A model generated the notes under the pieces. The model was not told the origin of the DNA. It searched no databases and was given only the letters and a program-made list of their open reading frames with translations. Shown in pieces: positions 43,305 through 52,570 of a DNA stretch of 55,173 bases. Numbering within the stretch: position 1 is the first letter of the stretch; each line of letters begins with the position of its first letter. Both the position numbers and the translations under genes were made by a program. This DNA is from Bacteroidetes bacterium HGW-Bacteroidetes-7 (GTDB taxonomy: Bacteria > Bacteroidota > Bacteroidia > Bacteroidales > UBA932). The DNA is taken from NCBI GenBank assembly GCA_002842465.1, contig PHDA01000020.1:1-55173 (forward strand), read 5' to 3'.

Positions 43305-44804
43305 ATGCATGCATTCCCGCTTTCATGGCTTTTAACGGCCTTTACAGTTTACACTGCTTTACTGTTTTTTGTTTCGTGGCTTACTTCAAGAAAGGCCGAT
43401 ACAGGGGCCTATTTTCTTGGAAATAAAAAATCCCCATGGTACATAGTCGCATACGGAATGGTGGGAACATCAATTTCTGGTGTTACATTTATTTCGGTAC
43501 CGGGTAATGTACTTAATCAGAACTTTTACTATATGCCTCTTGTTCTGGGCTTTTTGCTTGGTTATGTAATAATTGCCCAGGTGTTGATTCCTCTTTACTA
43601 CAAAATGAACCTCACCTCAATTTACACATATCTTGAAAAGAGATTTGGGTTTTTTACTTACAAGACTGGCGCTTCTGTTTTTATGGTATCCAGAATTTTG
43701 GGCGCTGCCGTAAGGATTTTTGTTGTAGTTCTTGTGTTGCACACTTTCTTGCCAGAGGACTCTGTTCCATTCTGGGTTGTGTCGTTTATATTCATGTTCC
43801 TGATATTCCTCTACACATTTAAGGGTGGTGTTAAAACAATTATCTGGACTGATGTATTGCAAACTACATTCATGCTTTTAGCTGTTTTTCTTACAATTTT
43901 CTCAATCGCCAAGGCAATGGACTGGGGTGTTGGTGATATGCTTACGGAGGTAAGAAAATCAACATTTTCAAACTGGATTGACTGGGAGTGGAGCAACACT
44001 ACAAATGTTATCAAGCAGTTTGTAGCCGGTATTTTCATAACAATCGTAATGACAGGTCTGGATCAGGAGATGATGCAAAAAAACCTATCCTGCAAGAATA
44101 TCAGAGAGGCACAAAAGAATGTTTATACGACAAGTGTAACCATTGTTGTTGTTAACTACTTCTTCTTGCTTCTAGGTGCTGTACTTGCACTTTATGTGAG
44201 TTCAAAACATGGTGGAATGGAGGGCATAGGCCTGGCAAACGAACTTGGTGAATTCACCAAAGCTCAAACTGATAAACTTTTCCCTACAATTGCTAGTCAA
44301 TATCTTGGGCTTGGTGTGGGGCTGTTTTTTATAATTGGATTGATATCGGCCTCATATCCTAGTGCCGGAGGTGCTCTGACTTCACTCACAACCTCATTCT
44401 GTATAGACTTTGTTGGTTTTAACAACAGAAACGATCTTTCTGAAACAAGAAAAAAGAGAATACGTCAGATGGCACATGCAGGTTTTGCGGTACTCTTTTT
44501 TGTGATAATTGTTATTCTACACATTGTTAATAATCAGGCTGTTATTGACTTGGTTTACACGCTTGCAGCCTATACCTATGGCCCTCTGCTTGGATTTTTC
44601 TTCTTTGGTCTGCTCACAAAATATCAGGTTAAAGATAAATATATGCCGTATGTAGCTATTGGTTCACCAATACTATGTTATATTCTGGATATTTTTGGCA
44701 AGCAGTACCTGGGTTTTGGATTTGGCTTCACAATTTTGATAATGAACGGGCTCTTTACATTTGTAGGTATGTATCTGCTTAGGAAGGGCAAGATTGAGGC
44801 ATAG
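43305..44804 (+). CDS. Sodium:solute symporter (SSS family)
   Basis: The 499-residue inner-membrane protein shows about 13 membrane segments of the SSS family, with the sodium-site region YGMVGTSISGVTFISVPG near residue 50 and TGLDQEMMQKNL in the middle. The family covers sugars, amino acids and vitamins. Since it follows murK-murQ-recR by 12 bases, an amino sugar such as MurNAc is an attractive but unproven substrate. It ends without a clear terminator 60 bases before mqnA. Confidence 0.88.
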   Translation: MHAFPLSWLLTAFTVYTALLFFVSWLTSRKADTGAYFLGNKKSPWYIVAYGMVGTSISGVTFISVPGNVLNQNFYYMPLVLGFLLGYVIIAQVLIPLYYKMNLTSIYTYLEKRFGFFTYKTGASVFMVSRILGAAVRIFVVVLVLHTFLPEDSVPFWVVSFIFMFLIFLYTFKGGVKTIIWTDVLQTTFMLLAVFLTIFSIAKAMDWGVGDMLTEVRKSTFSNWIDWEWSNTTNVIKQFVAGIFITIVMTGLDQEMMQKNLSCKNIREAQKNVYTTSVTIVVVNYFFLLLGAVLALYVSSKHGGMEGIGLANELGEFTKAQTDKLFPTIASQYLGLGVGLFFIIGLISASYPSAGGALTSLTTSFCIDFVGFNNRNDLSETRKKRIRQMAHAGFAVLFFVIIVILHIVNNQAVIDLVYTLAAYTYGPLLGFFFFGLLTKYQVKDKYMPYVAIGSPILCYILDIFGKQYLGFGFGFTILIMNGLFTFVGMYLLRKGKIEA

Positions 44805-44838
44805 AAACTTTAATTGAGCTTTTTTAGATATTTTATCT

Positions 44839-44846
44839 TAACTTTG
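44839..44846 (+). promoter_or_regulatory. Candidate -7 box for mqnA
   Basis: TAACTTTG matches TAnnTTTG and lies 20 bases upstream of the mqnA ATG. No clear -33 TTTG at the usual distance. Confidence 0.5.
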
Positions 44847-44866
44847 CCCCGGAAAAAGTTAAGATA

Positions 44867-45637
44867 ATGCTCGTTCGTGTATCTGCAATATCATATTTGA
44901 ATACTCTGCCTTTTGTGTACGGTCTGATGAATCATCCTGTATCGGAAAAGATTGAGATGAAACTGACAACCCCGGAAGAGGCTGCCCGTTCGCTCATTGA
45001 CGGAACTTCAGATGTTGGCATTGTCCCTTCGGCAGTTATTCCTCAGTTAAAGAATGGAAGAATTATTACAGAATTTTGTATCGGAGCAGATAATGATGTA
45101 GCAAGTGTGCTGTTGTGCAGTGGAAAACCTTTGGATAAGATCGATAGAATCTATCTTGATTCAGAATCTATGACATCGGTTATGTTGGCAAGGATTCTCT
45201 GTCGAAAACACTGGAAAATAGAGCCTGAATTTGCAAAATTTAATTTTTCTGAACAGGAACTTGACCTCAGTCAATCTTATGTTCTTATTGGTGATAAAGC
45301 TATGTTGTATGCACATAAATTCAACTTTAGCTACGATTTGGCTGCAGAGTGGATCAAGTTTAAAAATATGCCTTTTGTGTTTGCCTGCTGGGCTGCAAAC
45401 AAGAAGTTAAGCAGCTCATTTAAAGAGGAATTTAACGATGCATTAAGGTTTGGATTAAATAACATTGACAAAGCCCTCACCTCAATACCTCACAAGTTTG
45501 AATATCAAACAGCCTACAATTACCTCACAAAGAATATATCATATAATCTGAGTCCTGACAAAAGAGCAGGGTTATCAGAGTTTTGGTGCCTTGCGCTTGA
45601 AGAGCTTAAATCTAAGGTCCGATGGTTTGGATCATAA
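44867..45637 (+). CDS. mqnA: Chorismate dehydratase MqnA (menaquinone, futalosine route)
   Basis: The 256-residue protein matches MqnA, the periplasmic-binding-protein-like enzyme that dehydrates chorismate to 3-enolpyruvoylbenzoate. The landmarks are the N-terminal RVSAISYLNTLPFVYGL, the DVGIVPSAVIPQL stretch and DNDVASVLLCS. No signal peptide is present. Related MqnD enzymes have similar folds but a different N-terminus. The gene implies the futalosine pathway, not the classical men pathway; the other mqn genes are not adjacent. Confidence 0.9.
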   Translation: MLVRVSAISYLNTLPFVYGLMNHPVSEKIEMKLTTPEEAARSLIDGTSDVGIVPSAVIPQLKNGRIITEFCIGADNDVASVLLCSGKPLDKIDRIYLDSESMTSVMLARILCRKHWKIEPEFAKFNFSEQELDLSQSYVLIGDKAMLYAHKFNFSYDLAAEWIKFKNMPFVFACWAANKKLSSSFKEEFNDALRFGLNNIDKALTSIPHKFEYQTAYNYLTKNISYNLSPDKRAGLSEFWCLALEELKSKVRWFGS

Positions 45638-45670
45638 ATTAAAGTACAAACCACTAAAAACGGATTAATT

Positions 45671-46621
45671 ATGCTCGAAATATTCTACAAAAATAAAGGT
45701 CAGCTTGTAACGACAAATGAGTTAAGTGCGCTTGACAATCTTGGATATGATGATATTCTCTGGATAGACCTTCTCTCACCATCAGGTGAGGAGAAGAGGG
45801 GGATAGAAAATTATCTTAACACAACACTTCAGAGCCGTGCTCAGGCAGAAGAGATTGAAAGTTCATCACGTTATTCCGAGTCTGAAACCACAATATTTAT
45901 TAACACAAATTTTTTGATACCCGGTCCTGACAACTACAGCATGGAGGCGGTATCTTTCATTTTGTGCGAAGGTATAATAGTATCTATAAGGCATGTCCCC
46001 TTAAGGAGTTTTACTGATGTTCAGAGAAGACTGGTTGTAAATTACAAATCTATGCCTACAGGTTACCACATTCTGATAGGTGTTCTTGAGAACAGAATTG
46101 ACCTTGATGCTGATATGATAGAGCTTATGTCTAAGGAGATAGCTCTATTTAGCAAGAAAGTAGGACATGGTGGTGAGATGGGGGAGGAGTTCATTCTGGA
46201 TATAAACCAACTTCAGGAAAATACTATGCTGGTGAGAGAGAATATTGTTGATAAGCAGAGAATGATTTCGAGTATTCTAAAAAGTGATAAATTTCCAAGA
46301 GACGTTTACGCTAAGCTTAATGTTCTGATAAAAGACGTCAACTCACTTATAAATCATACCAATTTTAGCTTTGAAAGACTTGAATATATGCAGAATACGG
46401 TTCTTGGTCTTATCAATTTGGAGCAGAACAGGATAATGAAGATATTTACCTTTGTCTCTCTCTTGTTCATGCCACCTACTGTAATTGCCAGTATTTACGG
46501 AATGAATGTAGATCTGCCAATTATGGGAGGAATGGTTGATTTTGCTCTCATCATGCTTATTATGATGATTTCGGTTGTAACAGTATCTATACTGTTTAAA
46601 AGAAAAAAGATGCTCAAATAG
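45671..46621 (+). CDS. corA: CorA-type magnesium/metal transporter
   Basis: The 316-residue protein has the long N-terminal cytosolic part and two C-terminal membrane segments (about 258-278 and 287-308) with the signature YGMN at the end of the first one. This is the selectivity filter of the CorA channel that carries Mg2+, Co2+ or Ni2+. It ends at a strong hairpin and is convergent with the POT gene. Confidence 0.94.
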   Translation: MLEIFYKNKGQLVTTNELSALDNLGYDDILWIDLLSPSGEEKRGIENYLNTTLQSRAQAEEIESSSRYSESETTIFINTNFLIPGPDNYSMEAVSFILCEGIIVSIRHVPLRSFTDVQRRLVVNYKSMPTGYHILIGVLENRIDLDADMIELMSKEIALFSKKVGHGGEMGEEFILDINQLQENTMLVRENIVDKQRMISSILKSDKFPRDVYAKLNVLIKDVNSLINHTNFSFERLEYMQNTVLGLINLEQNRIMKIFTFVSLLFMPPTVIASIYGMNVDLPIMGGMVDFALIMLIMMISVVTVSILFKRKKMLK

Positions 46622-46634
46622 AGCATCTTTTTCT
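46607..46634. terminator. Bidirectional terminator between corA and the POT gene
   Basis: AAGATGCTC and GAGCATCTT form a 9-bp stem around a short AAATA loop (about 46607-46629) that includes the last corA codons. T run on the plus strand and A run before the stem on the other side allow it to stop both convergent transcripts. Confidence 0.8.
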
Positions 46635-46654
46635 TTAGTTCTTATTTTTTCATA

Positions 46655-47947
46655 TTAATTCTTACCGACACCCTTTGCGATAAACTTGTTATAAAGAACA
46701 AGCGAAATCATACTTGCTACTCCAATAGAGGCAAGAATAAGCCAAAGTTTCTGAGGCTGATTAAGCTCGTCAACATATTTCACATAAAGGTGTGATCCTA
46801 AAAACCCACCTATACTGCTGCCAATAACCCCATAAAGGAATGAGTACCCAAGATAAAGTGCCTTCTTATCAGGAGGCGCTATAAGGCCGATATATGAGAT
46901 AAACTTGGGGTGTGTTGTCATCTCTCCAAGTGTAAAGACCATAATACCTGCAATGAATATCCATGGAGTAGAAGAGATGGCGAGTATAGCCATGCCAAGT
47001 GTTCCAAATCCAATTCCTGTAATCATAGTTGGTAATGCCGGCCACTTTTTTACGACATTAGAAACAAGAAGTTGCAAAACAATAATAACTCCGGCATTAA
47101 TTACCGTAACATGTTCAACATCAAATTTCCACGAAGGATTATTTACAAAGAGTCCCAAAAATGAATTAACGGAATTGTTTACCGCTGTCATATCTATGTA
47201 GTCTCTTACATACCAGAGTACAGTTCCAAACATCTGAAAATAGAGAATCCAAAATGCAGAGTAGAGGAATATCATGAGAATAAACCTCCAGTCTTTTAGT
47301 ACAAGAACCATATCCTTAAATACTTTCCCCAGCGTCTTATTGCTCTTCTCCCTTTGCGGTTCTTTGTATACAAATAGGTTAACAATAAGCAGTACAAAAC
47401 CTGTTATTGCTGCCATATAAAATATGTAGCTGTAGGAGTGTCTTTTCAGTATGGGTACCAGTATAAGCGGAAAAAGAAATGCGCCAAGGTTTATTGACCA
47501 GTAAAAAATTCCAAAACCCAGGCCTGAATTTGATTCATTGGTTGTTCTTGCTATTGTGCCGGATATGACAGGTTTGAAGAACCCGGCACCAATTGCCATA
47601 ATTATAAGTGATCCGAATATTAGAACATAACTGTTGGCAATTCCGGTAAGTGAGTATCCAAGAATCATGCATACAAATGCAAAGGAGAGGACTTTTTTAT
47701 AGCCGTACCTGTCTGCTATGGCGCCTGAAATAATTGGCAAAAAATAGAGCAGTGGTGGTATGGTTCCAAGTACTGCTCCTGCCTGCTCCTTGGTGAATCC
47801 AAGACCTCCGCTCTCATGCCCGAGTATTAAAAATACCGAAAGCACAGACATTACACCATAGTAGGAACCTCTTTCAAGGAACTCCATTACAATAACCGTC
47901 CAGAAATTTTTCGGGAATGATTTAATCCCTGATTTTTGATTTGTCAT
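46655..47947 (-). CDS. POT-family proton-coupled peptide transporter
   Basis: The 430-residue inner-membrane protein has about 12 membrane segments and the family motifs FLERGSYYGVMS at the N-terminus (E-x-x-E-R-like region) and GAIADRYGYKKVL. The later FGIFYWSINLGAF matches the second POT signature. The family imports di- and tripeptides with protons. It is somewhat shorter than most (around 450-500). A near-perfect promoter lies upstream. Confidence 0.88.
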   Translation of the reverse strand: MTNQKSGIKSFPKNFWTVIVMEFLERGSYYGVMSVLSVFLILGHESGGLGFTKEQAGAVLGTIPPLLYFLPIISGAIADRYGYKKVLSFAFVCMILGYSLTGIANSYVLIFGSLIIMAIGAGFFKPVISGTIARTTNESNSGLGFGIFYWSINLGAFLFPLILVPILKRHSYSYIFYMAAITGFVLLIVNLFVYKEPQREKSNKTLGKVFKDMVLVLKDWRFILMIFLYSAFWILYFQMFGTVLWYVRDYIDMTAVNNSVNSFLGLFVNNPSWKFDVEHVTVINAGVIIVLQLLVSNVVKKWPALPTMITGIGFGTLGMAILAISSTPWIFIAGIMVFTLGEMTTHPKFISYIGLIAPPDKKALYLGYSFLYGVIGSSIGGFLGSHLYVKYVDELNQPQKLWLILASIGVASMISLVLYNKFIAKGVGKN

Positions 47948-47973
47948 AGTTAAAGATTAATATTTTTGGTTTT

Positions 47974-48004
47974 CAAAGATAGTTTGATTTTAATATTCTG
48001 CAAA
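47974..48004 (-). promoter_or_regulatory. Promoter of the POT transporter gene
   Basis: On the minus strand TTTG (48004-48001), a 19-base spacer and TATCTTTG (47981-47974) match the Bacteroidota consensus exactly. It is divergent from the rpsA promoter, 20 bases away. Confidence 0.8.
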
Positions 48005-48024
48005 TTGATAATCAATAATTTTTA

Positions 48025-48056
48025 TTTGTCAGATTGTAAAAAAAACTATACTTTTG
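48025..48056 (+). promoter_or_regulatory. Promoter of rpsA
   Basis: TTTG (48025-48028), a 20-base spacer and TACTTTTG (48049-48056). The 5' untranslated region of about 57 bases contains a short hairpin, CCCATTTTTGGG (48062-48073), that could be used in S1 autoregulation; this is a guess. Confidence 0.75.
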
Positions 48057-48119
48057 GGGTTCCCATTTTTGGGCTTATACATAATGTCTAACTACTAGTT
48101 GTTTAATTATTTACAAAAA

Positions 48120-50027
48120 ATGACAAAAGAGAAAAAAGAGCTGCTCGATCAAGAAGAGCAAATTGAAATCGTCCAAAAAGCTGACGAAAAACTTGAAGCA
48201 TTCATCGATGATGAGGCTACACCAGCTGTAGAAGGTGGTAAAAAAAGAAAAAGCAACGTTTCGGTTGCTACTGACAAATTTGACTGGGAATCTTTCGAAA
48301 AAGAGCACGTTTACGATACCGACAAAAAGGTTATCGAAGATATGTACAGCCAGACTCTTTCAAAGGTAATTGAAAATGAGGTTGTTGAGGGAACAGTTGT
48401 TGTCCTTAATAAAAGAGAGGTAATTGTTAATATTGGTTACAAAAGCGAAGGCGTTATCAGTATTAATGAATTTCGTTACAATCCGGAGCTTGCTGCCGGA
48501 GATAAAGTTGAAGTATATGTAGAGAATGCCGAAGACAAGAAAGGTCAGCTGCTTCTCTCTCACAAAAAGGCCCGTTCACTACGTTCTTGGGACAGAGTTA
48601 ATGAGGCATTCGAAAAAGATGAAATCGTAAAAGGTTACATCAAGTGCAGAACCAAAGGTGGTATGATTGTGGATGTATTTGGTATTGAAGCATTCCTTCC
48701 GGGTTCTCAAATTGACGTTAAGCCTATCCGCGATTACGATATCTATGTCAACAAGACAATGGAGTTCAAAATTGTTAAAATTAATCATGAATTCCGTAAT
48801 GTTGTTGTTTCTCATAAAGCCCTTATTGAGGCAGAGCTTGAGGCACAAAAAGCAGATATTATCGGTAAACTTGAAAAAGGACAGATACTTGAAGGTATTG
48901 TTAAAAATATTACCTCTTACGGTGTATTTGTTGACCTTGGAGGTGTTGACGGACTTATTCACATTACTGACCTTTCATGGGGCAGAATCAACCACCCTGA
49001 GGAGGTTGTACAACTTGACGAAAAGATTAATGTTGTTATCCTTGATTTTGATGACACCAAAAAGAGAATTGCACTTGGTCTGAAGCAACTTAGCTCTCAT
49101 CCATGGGATTCACTTGATCAGAATCTTCAGGTGGGTGACACAGTTAAAGGTAAAGTTGTAGTTATAGCTGACTACGGTGCTTTCATAGAAGTTCAACCTG
49201 GCGTTGAGGGTCTTATTCACGTTTCTGAAATGTCATGGTCGCTTCACCTGCGCAGCGCACAAGACTTCCTGAAAGTTAGCGATGAGGTAGATGCCGTGAT
49301 TCTTACTCTTGACAGAGATGAGAGAAAGATGTCTCTTGGTATCAAACAGCTTAAGAGTGATCCATGGACCAGAATCAACGAAAAATTCCCTGTAGGCACA
49401 AAATGCACTGCTACAGTACGCAACTTTACCAACTTTGGTGTATTTGTAGAACTGGAAGAGGGAGTTGACGGACTTGTTCACATTAGCGATCTGTCATGGA
49501 CCAAAAAGATTAAGCATCCATCTGAATTTACTTCAGTAGGTGAAGCTCTTGAGGTTGTTGTTCTTGAAGTAGATCAGGAGAATCGTCGTTTGAGTCTTGG
49601 ACACAAACAGCTTGAGGAGAATCCTTGGGATGTTTTTGAAACTGTATTTTCAAACGGATCGGTTCATGAAGGTACCATAACTTCATTTGTAGATAAGGGA
49701 GCAACAATTGCCCTTCCTTACGGAGTAGAGGGTTATGTTAGCCAGAAAAACCTTGTTAAAGAGGATGGTACTCAGGCGAAGCTTGAAGATAAACTCGAGT
49801 TCAAAGTGGTTGAGTTCAACAAAACCACCAAAAGAATTGTACTATCTCACAGCAGGATGTTTGAAGAACAAAAAAGAGAAGAGCCAAAGGAGAAATCATC
49901 AGAAGGTGACACAACTCAAAAGGCTGTAAAGAAGCTAAAAGCTAACCTTGAGAAAACAACCCTTGGTGACATCAGCGAGCTTGCAGCACTAAAAACTGAG
50001 ATGGAAAACAAGGATTCTCAGAACTAA
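48120..50027 (+). CDS. rpsA: 30S ribosomal protein S1
   Basis: The 635-residue protein consists of an acidic/basic N-terminal extension (residues 1-80), six S1 RNA-binding domains of about 70-85 residues and a charged Lys/Glu-rich tail from about 590. The repeated landmarks are GVDGLIHITDLSWGR, GVEGLIHVSEMSW and GVDGLVHISDLSW in domains 3 to 5. Start: the ATG at 48120 (MTKEKKELL) rather than the in-frame start at 48099. S1 recruits mRNA to the ribosome, which may matter in an organism with few Shine-Dalgarno sites. Confidence 0.96.
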   Translation: MTKEKKELLDQEEQIEIVQKADEKLEAFIDDEATPAVEGGKKRKSNVSVATDKFDWESFEKEHVYDTDKKVIEDMYSQTLSKVIENEVVEGTVVVLNKREVIVNIGYKSEGVISINEFRYNPELAAGDKVEVYVENAEDKKGQLLLSHKKARSLRSWDRVNEAFEKDEIVKGYIKCRTKGGMIVDVFGIEAFLPGSQIDVKPIRDYDIYVNKTMEFKIVKINHEFRNVVVSHKALIEAELEAQKADIIGKLEKGQILEGIVKNITSYGVFVDLGGVDGLIHITDLSWGRINHPEEVVQLDEKINVVILDFDDTKKRIALGLKQLSSHPWDSLDQNLQVGDTVKGKVVVIADYGAFIEVQPGVEGLIHVSEMSWSLHLRSAQDFLKVSDEVDAVILTLDRDERKMSLGIKQLKSDPWTRINEKFPVGTKCTATVRNFTNFGVFVELEEGVDGLVHISDLSWTKKIKHPSEFTSVGEALEVVVLEVDQENRRLSLGHKQLEENPWDVFETVFSNGSVHEGTITSFVDKGATIALPYGVEGYVSQKNLVKEDGTQAKLEDKLEFKVVEFNKTTKRIVLSHSRMFEEQKREEPKEKSSEGDTTQKAVKKLKANLEKTTLGDISELAALKTEMENKDSQN

Positions 50028-50036
50028 ACCTATTTG

Positions 50037-50972
50037 ATGAAATTTTCGTTCACACCACTAGGTTGTGCATCAGCACTCCCTACCGTGAATAGATTTCCAA
50101 GCGCTCATGTTCTTAATGTTCATGAGCGCTTGTTTTTAATCGATTGCGGAGAGGGTTGCCAGATGCAGATAAGGAGAGCAGGATTTTCATTTTTGAAAAT
50201 CAGCGAAATCTTTATTAGCCATATACATGGAGACCATCTCTTTGGGATTTATGGACTCTTATCAACGATGTCTTTACTGGGAAGAAATTCACATATAGAC
50301 ATTTATGCTCCAGGTGCCTTTGCCGGGGTATTAAAATCGTTTATGGAACATTTTGGTGCATCCATTAGTTTTAAGGTAAATCATATAGTAGTTAAGTGCA
50401 GTGAACCAAAACAAATATTTGAGACCAAAAAAATTGAGGTGATGGCTTTCCCTCTTAACCATCGAATAGAGTGTTACGGTTATCTTTTCAGAGAAAAGAT
50501 GCCATCAAGAAATGTTCATAAATATAAAATCGAGACAGACTCTCTAACTCTTTATGAAATTGCTCGTTTAAAAGAGGGCATGGATGTTGTTAGAGAAAAC
50601 GGAGATATGCTTATAAACAGTGAATTTACATACCAGCCATATATTCCAAGATCTTTTGCCTATTGCTGCGATACAGCTCCGTTTGATAAGCTGCCGGAAT
50701 ATGTTAAAGGAGTAGATCTTCTTTATCACGAAGCAACATTTGCAGATGATCTGAAAATGATGGCAAAAGAGACATTTCACTCAACAGCTACAGATGCAGC
50801 CCAATGTGCGGTAGATGCAGGTGCTAAAAGACTGTTACTGGGTCACTTTTCATCAAGGTATAAAGATATTTTAACTATATTGCGTGAAGCCAGTATCGTT
50901 TTTAACAACAGCCAAGCGGCAGAGGCAGGAGAGGAGTACCATATTGATCTTGTAAAACCAGAGAGTCTTTAA
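50037..50972 (+). CDS. rnz: Ribonuclease Z
   Basis: The 311-residue metallo-beta-lactamase-fold enzyme removes the 3' trailer of tRNA precursors. The zinc motif is SHIHGDHLFG (HxHxDH) near residue 60, with the later FPLNHRIECYGY and the C-terminal GHFSSRY that distinguish RNase Z. The ATG at 50037 is preferred over an in-frame TTG three bases earlier. The gene follows rpsA by 9 bases and is probably cotranscribed. Confidence 0.95.
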   Translation: MKFSFTPLGCASALPTVNRFPSAHVLNVHERLFLIDCGEGCQMQIRRAGFSFLKISEIFISHIHGDHLFGIYGLLSTMSLLGRNSHIDIYAPGAFAGVLKSFMEHFGASISFKVNHIVVKCSEPKQIFETKKIEVMAFPLNHRIECYGYLFREKMPSRNVHKYKIETDSLTLYEIARLKEGMDVVRENGDMLINSEFTYQPYIPRSFAYCCDTAPFDKLPEYVKGVDLLYHEATFADDLKMMAKETFHSTATDAAQCAVDAGAKRLLLGHFSSRYKDILTILREASIVFNNSQAAEAGEEYHIDLVKPESL

Positions 50973-50986
50973 AGAAACCGAATACG

Positions 50987-52570
50987 ATGAACAAAAAAAT
51001 AATACTATTTATAGCGGTAGCAGTAATAGCACTTGTACCCGCAAAACTGACCGGTCAGTCAGAAGATTTAAACAGACAGGCTACAAAGTTCAGCCAGTTA
51101 CTGTTTTATATAAACAATTACTATCTGGACACTCTAAATAACGAAAAGCTTACCGAAGAGGCAATTAAAAAGGTATTGCAACAACTTGATCCTCATTCAT
51201 CATACATTTCGGCAAAAGATGTGAAGGCAATGAATGAACCTTTGGAGGGAAATTTTGAAGGGGTGGGTATTGAGTTCTCTATCGTACGCGACACTCTCAC
51301 TGTTGCAACTCCGGTATCAGGAGGGCCTTCAGAAAAAGTGGGGCTAAGAACCGGAGACAAGATTGTACAGATTGACGGAGCAAATATTGCCTCAATCGGG
51401 CTGACAAATGACATGGTTTTCAAATACCTAAGGGGAGCAAAGGGCACAAAGGTTAACCTGTCTATTGTAAGAAGAGGTTTTGAGGAACTATTGAACTTTG
51501 AGGTAGTAAGGGATAAAATTCCAATAAATAGTGTTGATGCTGCTTATGAGGTTTTGCCCGGAGTTGTATATGTGAAATTGAGCCGTTTTGCACAAAATTC
51601 TGTTCAGGAGATAATAAACTCCCTTATTGAGATGAATATTGGCGTAATAAGAGGTTTTATTCTGGATTTAAGGGGTAATTCCGGTGGATTTCTGGGGACA
51701 TCTCTTGAGATATCAAATTTCTTTCTGGAATCCGGTCAAACAATTGTGTACACTGAGGGTCTTAAAATCCCAACAATGACCGAGAGGGCAAAAGGAACAG
51801 GATTTTATAAGAAAGGGCCGCTTGCAATACTTATAGATGAAAATTCGGCCTCTGCAAGTGAGATAGTGGCAGGAGCAGTCCAAGACTGGGACAGAGGTGT
51901 CGTAATCGGAAGAAAATCTTTTGGTAAAGGCCTTGTTCAACAGATGCTGCCTATGAATGACGGATCACAGCTGAGACTTACAGTTGCAAGATATCATACA
52001 CCATCTGGAAGGGTTATTCAGAGCCCTTATGAAGCCGGTTCATCGGATAAATATTACAAGGCTATTCTTGAGAGATACCAAAGAGGAGAGTCTTTTAACA
52101 GAGACAGTATTCATTTTCCTGATTCGCTAAAATTTAAGACTTTAGTTAAAGGTAGAACCGTATATGGTGGTGGTGGTATTATGCCCGATATATTTATCCC
52201 TGCAGATACCTCATACTACACAAATTTCTACGGAAATCTTTTAAGGAGGGGTGTTATTACCGACTTCATGAATGATTACAATGATTCAAAGAGGGTAACT
52301 CTTAAAGCAGAGTACAAAAATTTCGAATCTTTCTTCAAAGGTTTCGAAATTGATGATGCAATGATGAAGAGTTTGGTGGATTATGCTGCCGTAAAGGGTA
52401 TTGTGGCAAAAGATGATGAGTTGAGCAGATCGAGAAACGAAATTGAACTCTTTATGAAGGCACTTACTGCAAGATCACTTTTTGGTACAAACGGTTATTT
52501 TAGAGTTATAAACAGCACAAATGATCCGATTTTTACCAAGGCTTTAGAGGTCATTTCAAGCGGCTTATAG
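50987..52570 (+). CDS. S41-family C-terminal processing peptidase
   Basis: The 527-residue exported protease has a signal peptide (residues 1-23), a PDZ domain (about 85-170, GLRTGDKIVQIDG) and an S41 catalytic domain. The nucleophile Ser lies in DENSASASEIVAGA and the catalytic Lys in GRKSFGKGLVQ. Such CtpA enzymes trim periplasmic proteins. Its last 20 bases overlap the 3' end of mltG on the other strand, so the stop codons are convergent and overlapping. Confidence 0.93.
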   Translation: MNKKIILFIAVAVIALVPAKLTGQSEDLNRQATKFSQLLFYINNYYLDTLNNEKLTEEAIKKVLQQLDPHSSYISAKDVKAMNEPLEGNFEGVGIEFSIVRDTLTVATPVSGGPSEKVGLRTGDKIVQIDGANIASIGLTNDMVFKYLRGAKGTKVNLSIVRRGFEELLNFEVVRDKIPINSVDAAYEVLPGVVYVKLSRFAQNSVQEIINSLIEMNIGVIRGFILDLRGNSGGFLGTSLEISNFFLESGQTIVYTEGLKIPTMTERAKGTGFYKKGPLAILIDENSASASEIVAGAVQDWDRGVVIGRKSFGKGLVQQMLPMNDGSQLRLTVARYHTPSGRVIQSPYEAGSSDKYYKAILERYQRGESFNRDSIHFPDSLKFKTLVKGRTVYGGGGIMPDIFIPADTSYYTNFYGNLLRRGVITDFMNDYNDSKRVTLKAEYKNFESFFKGFEIDDAMMKSLVDYAAVKGIVAKDDELSRSRNEIELFMKALTARSLFGTNGYFRVINSTNDPIFTKALEVISSGL

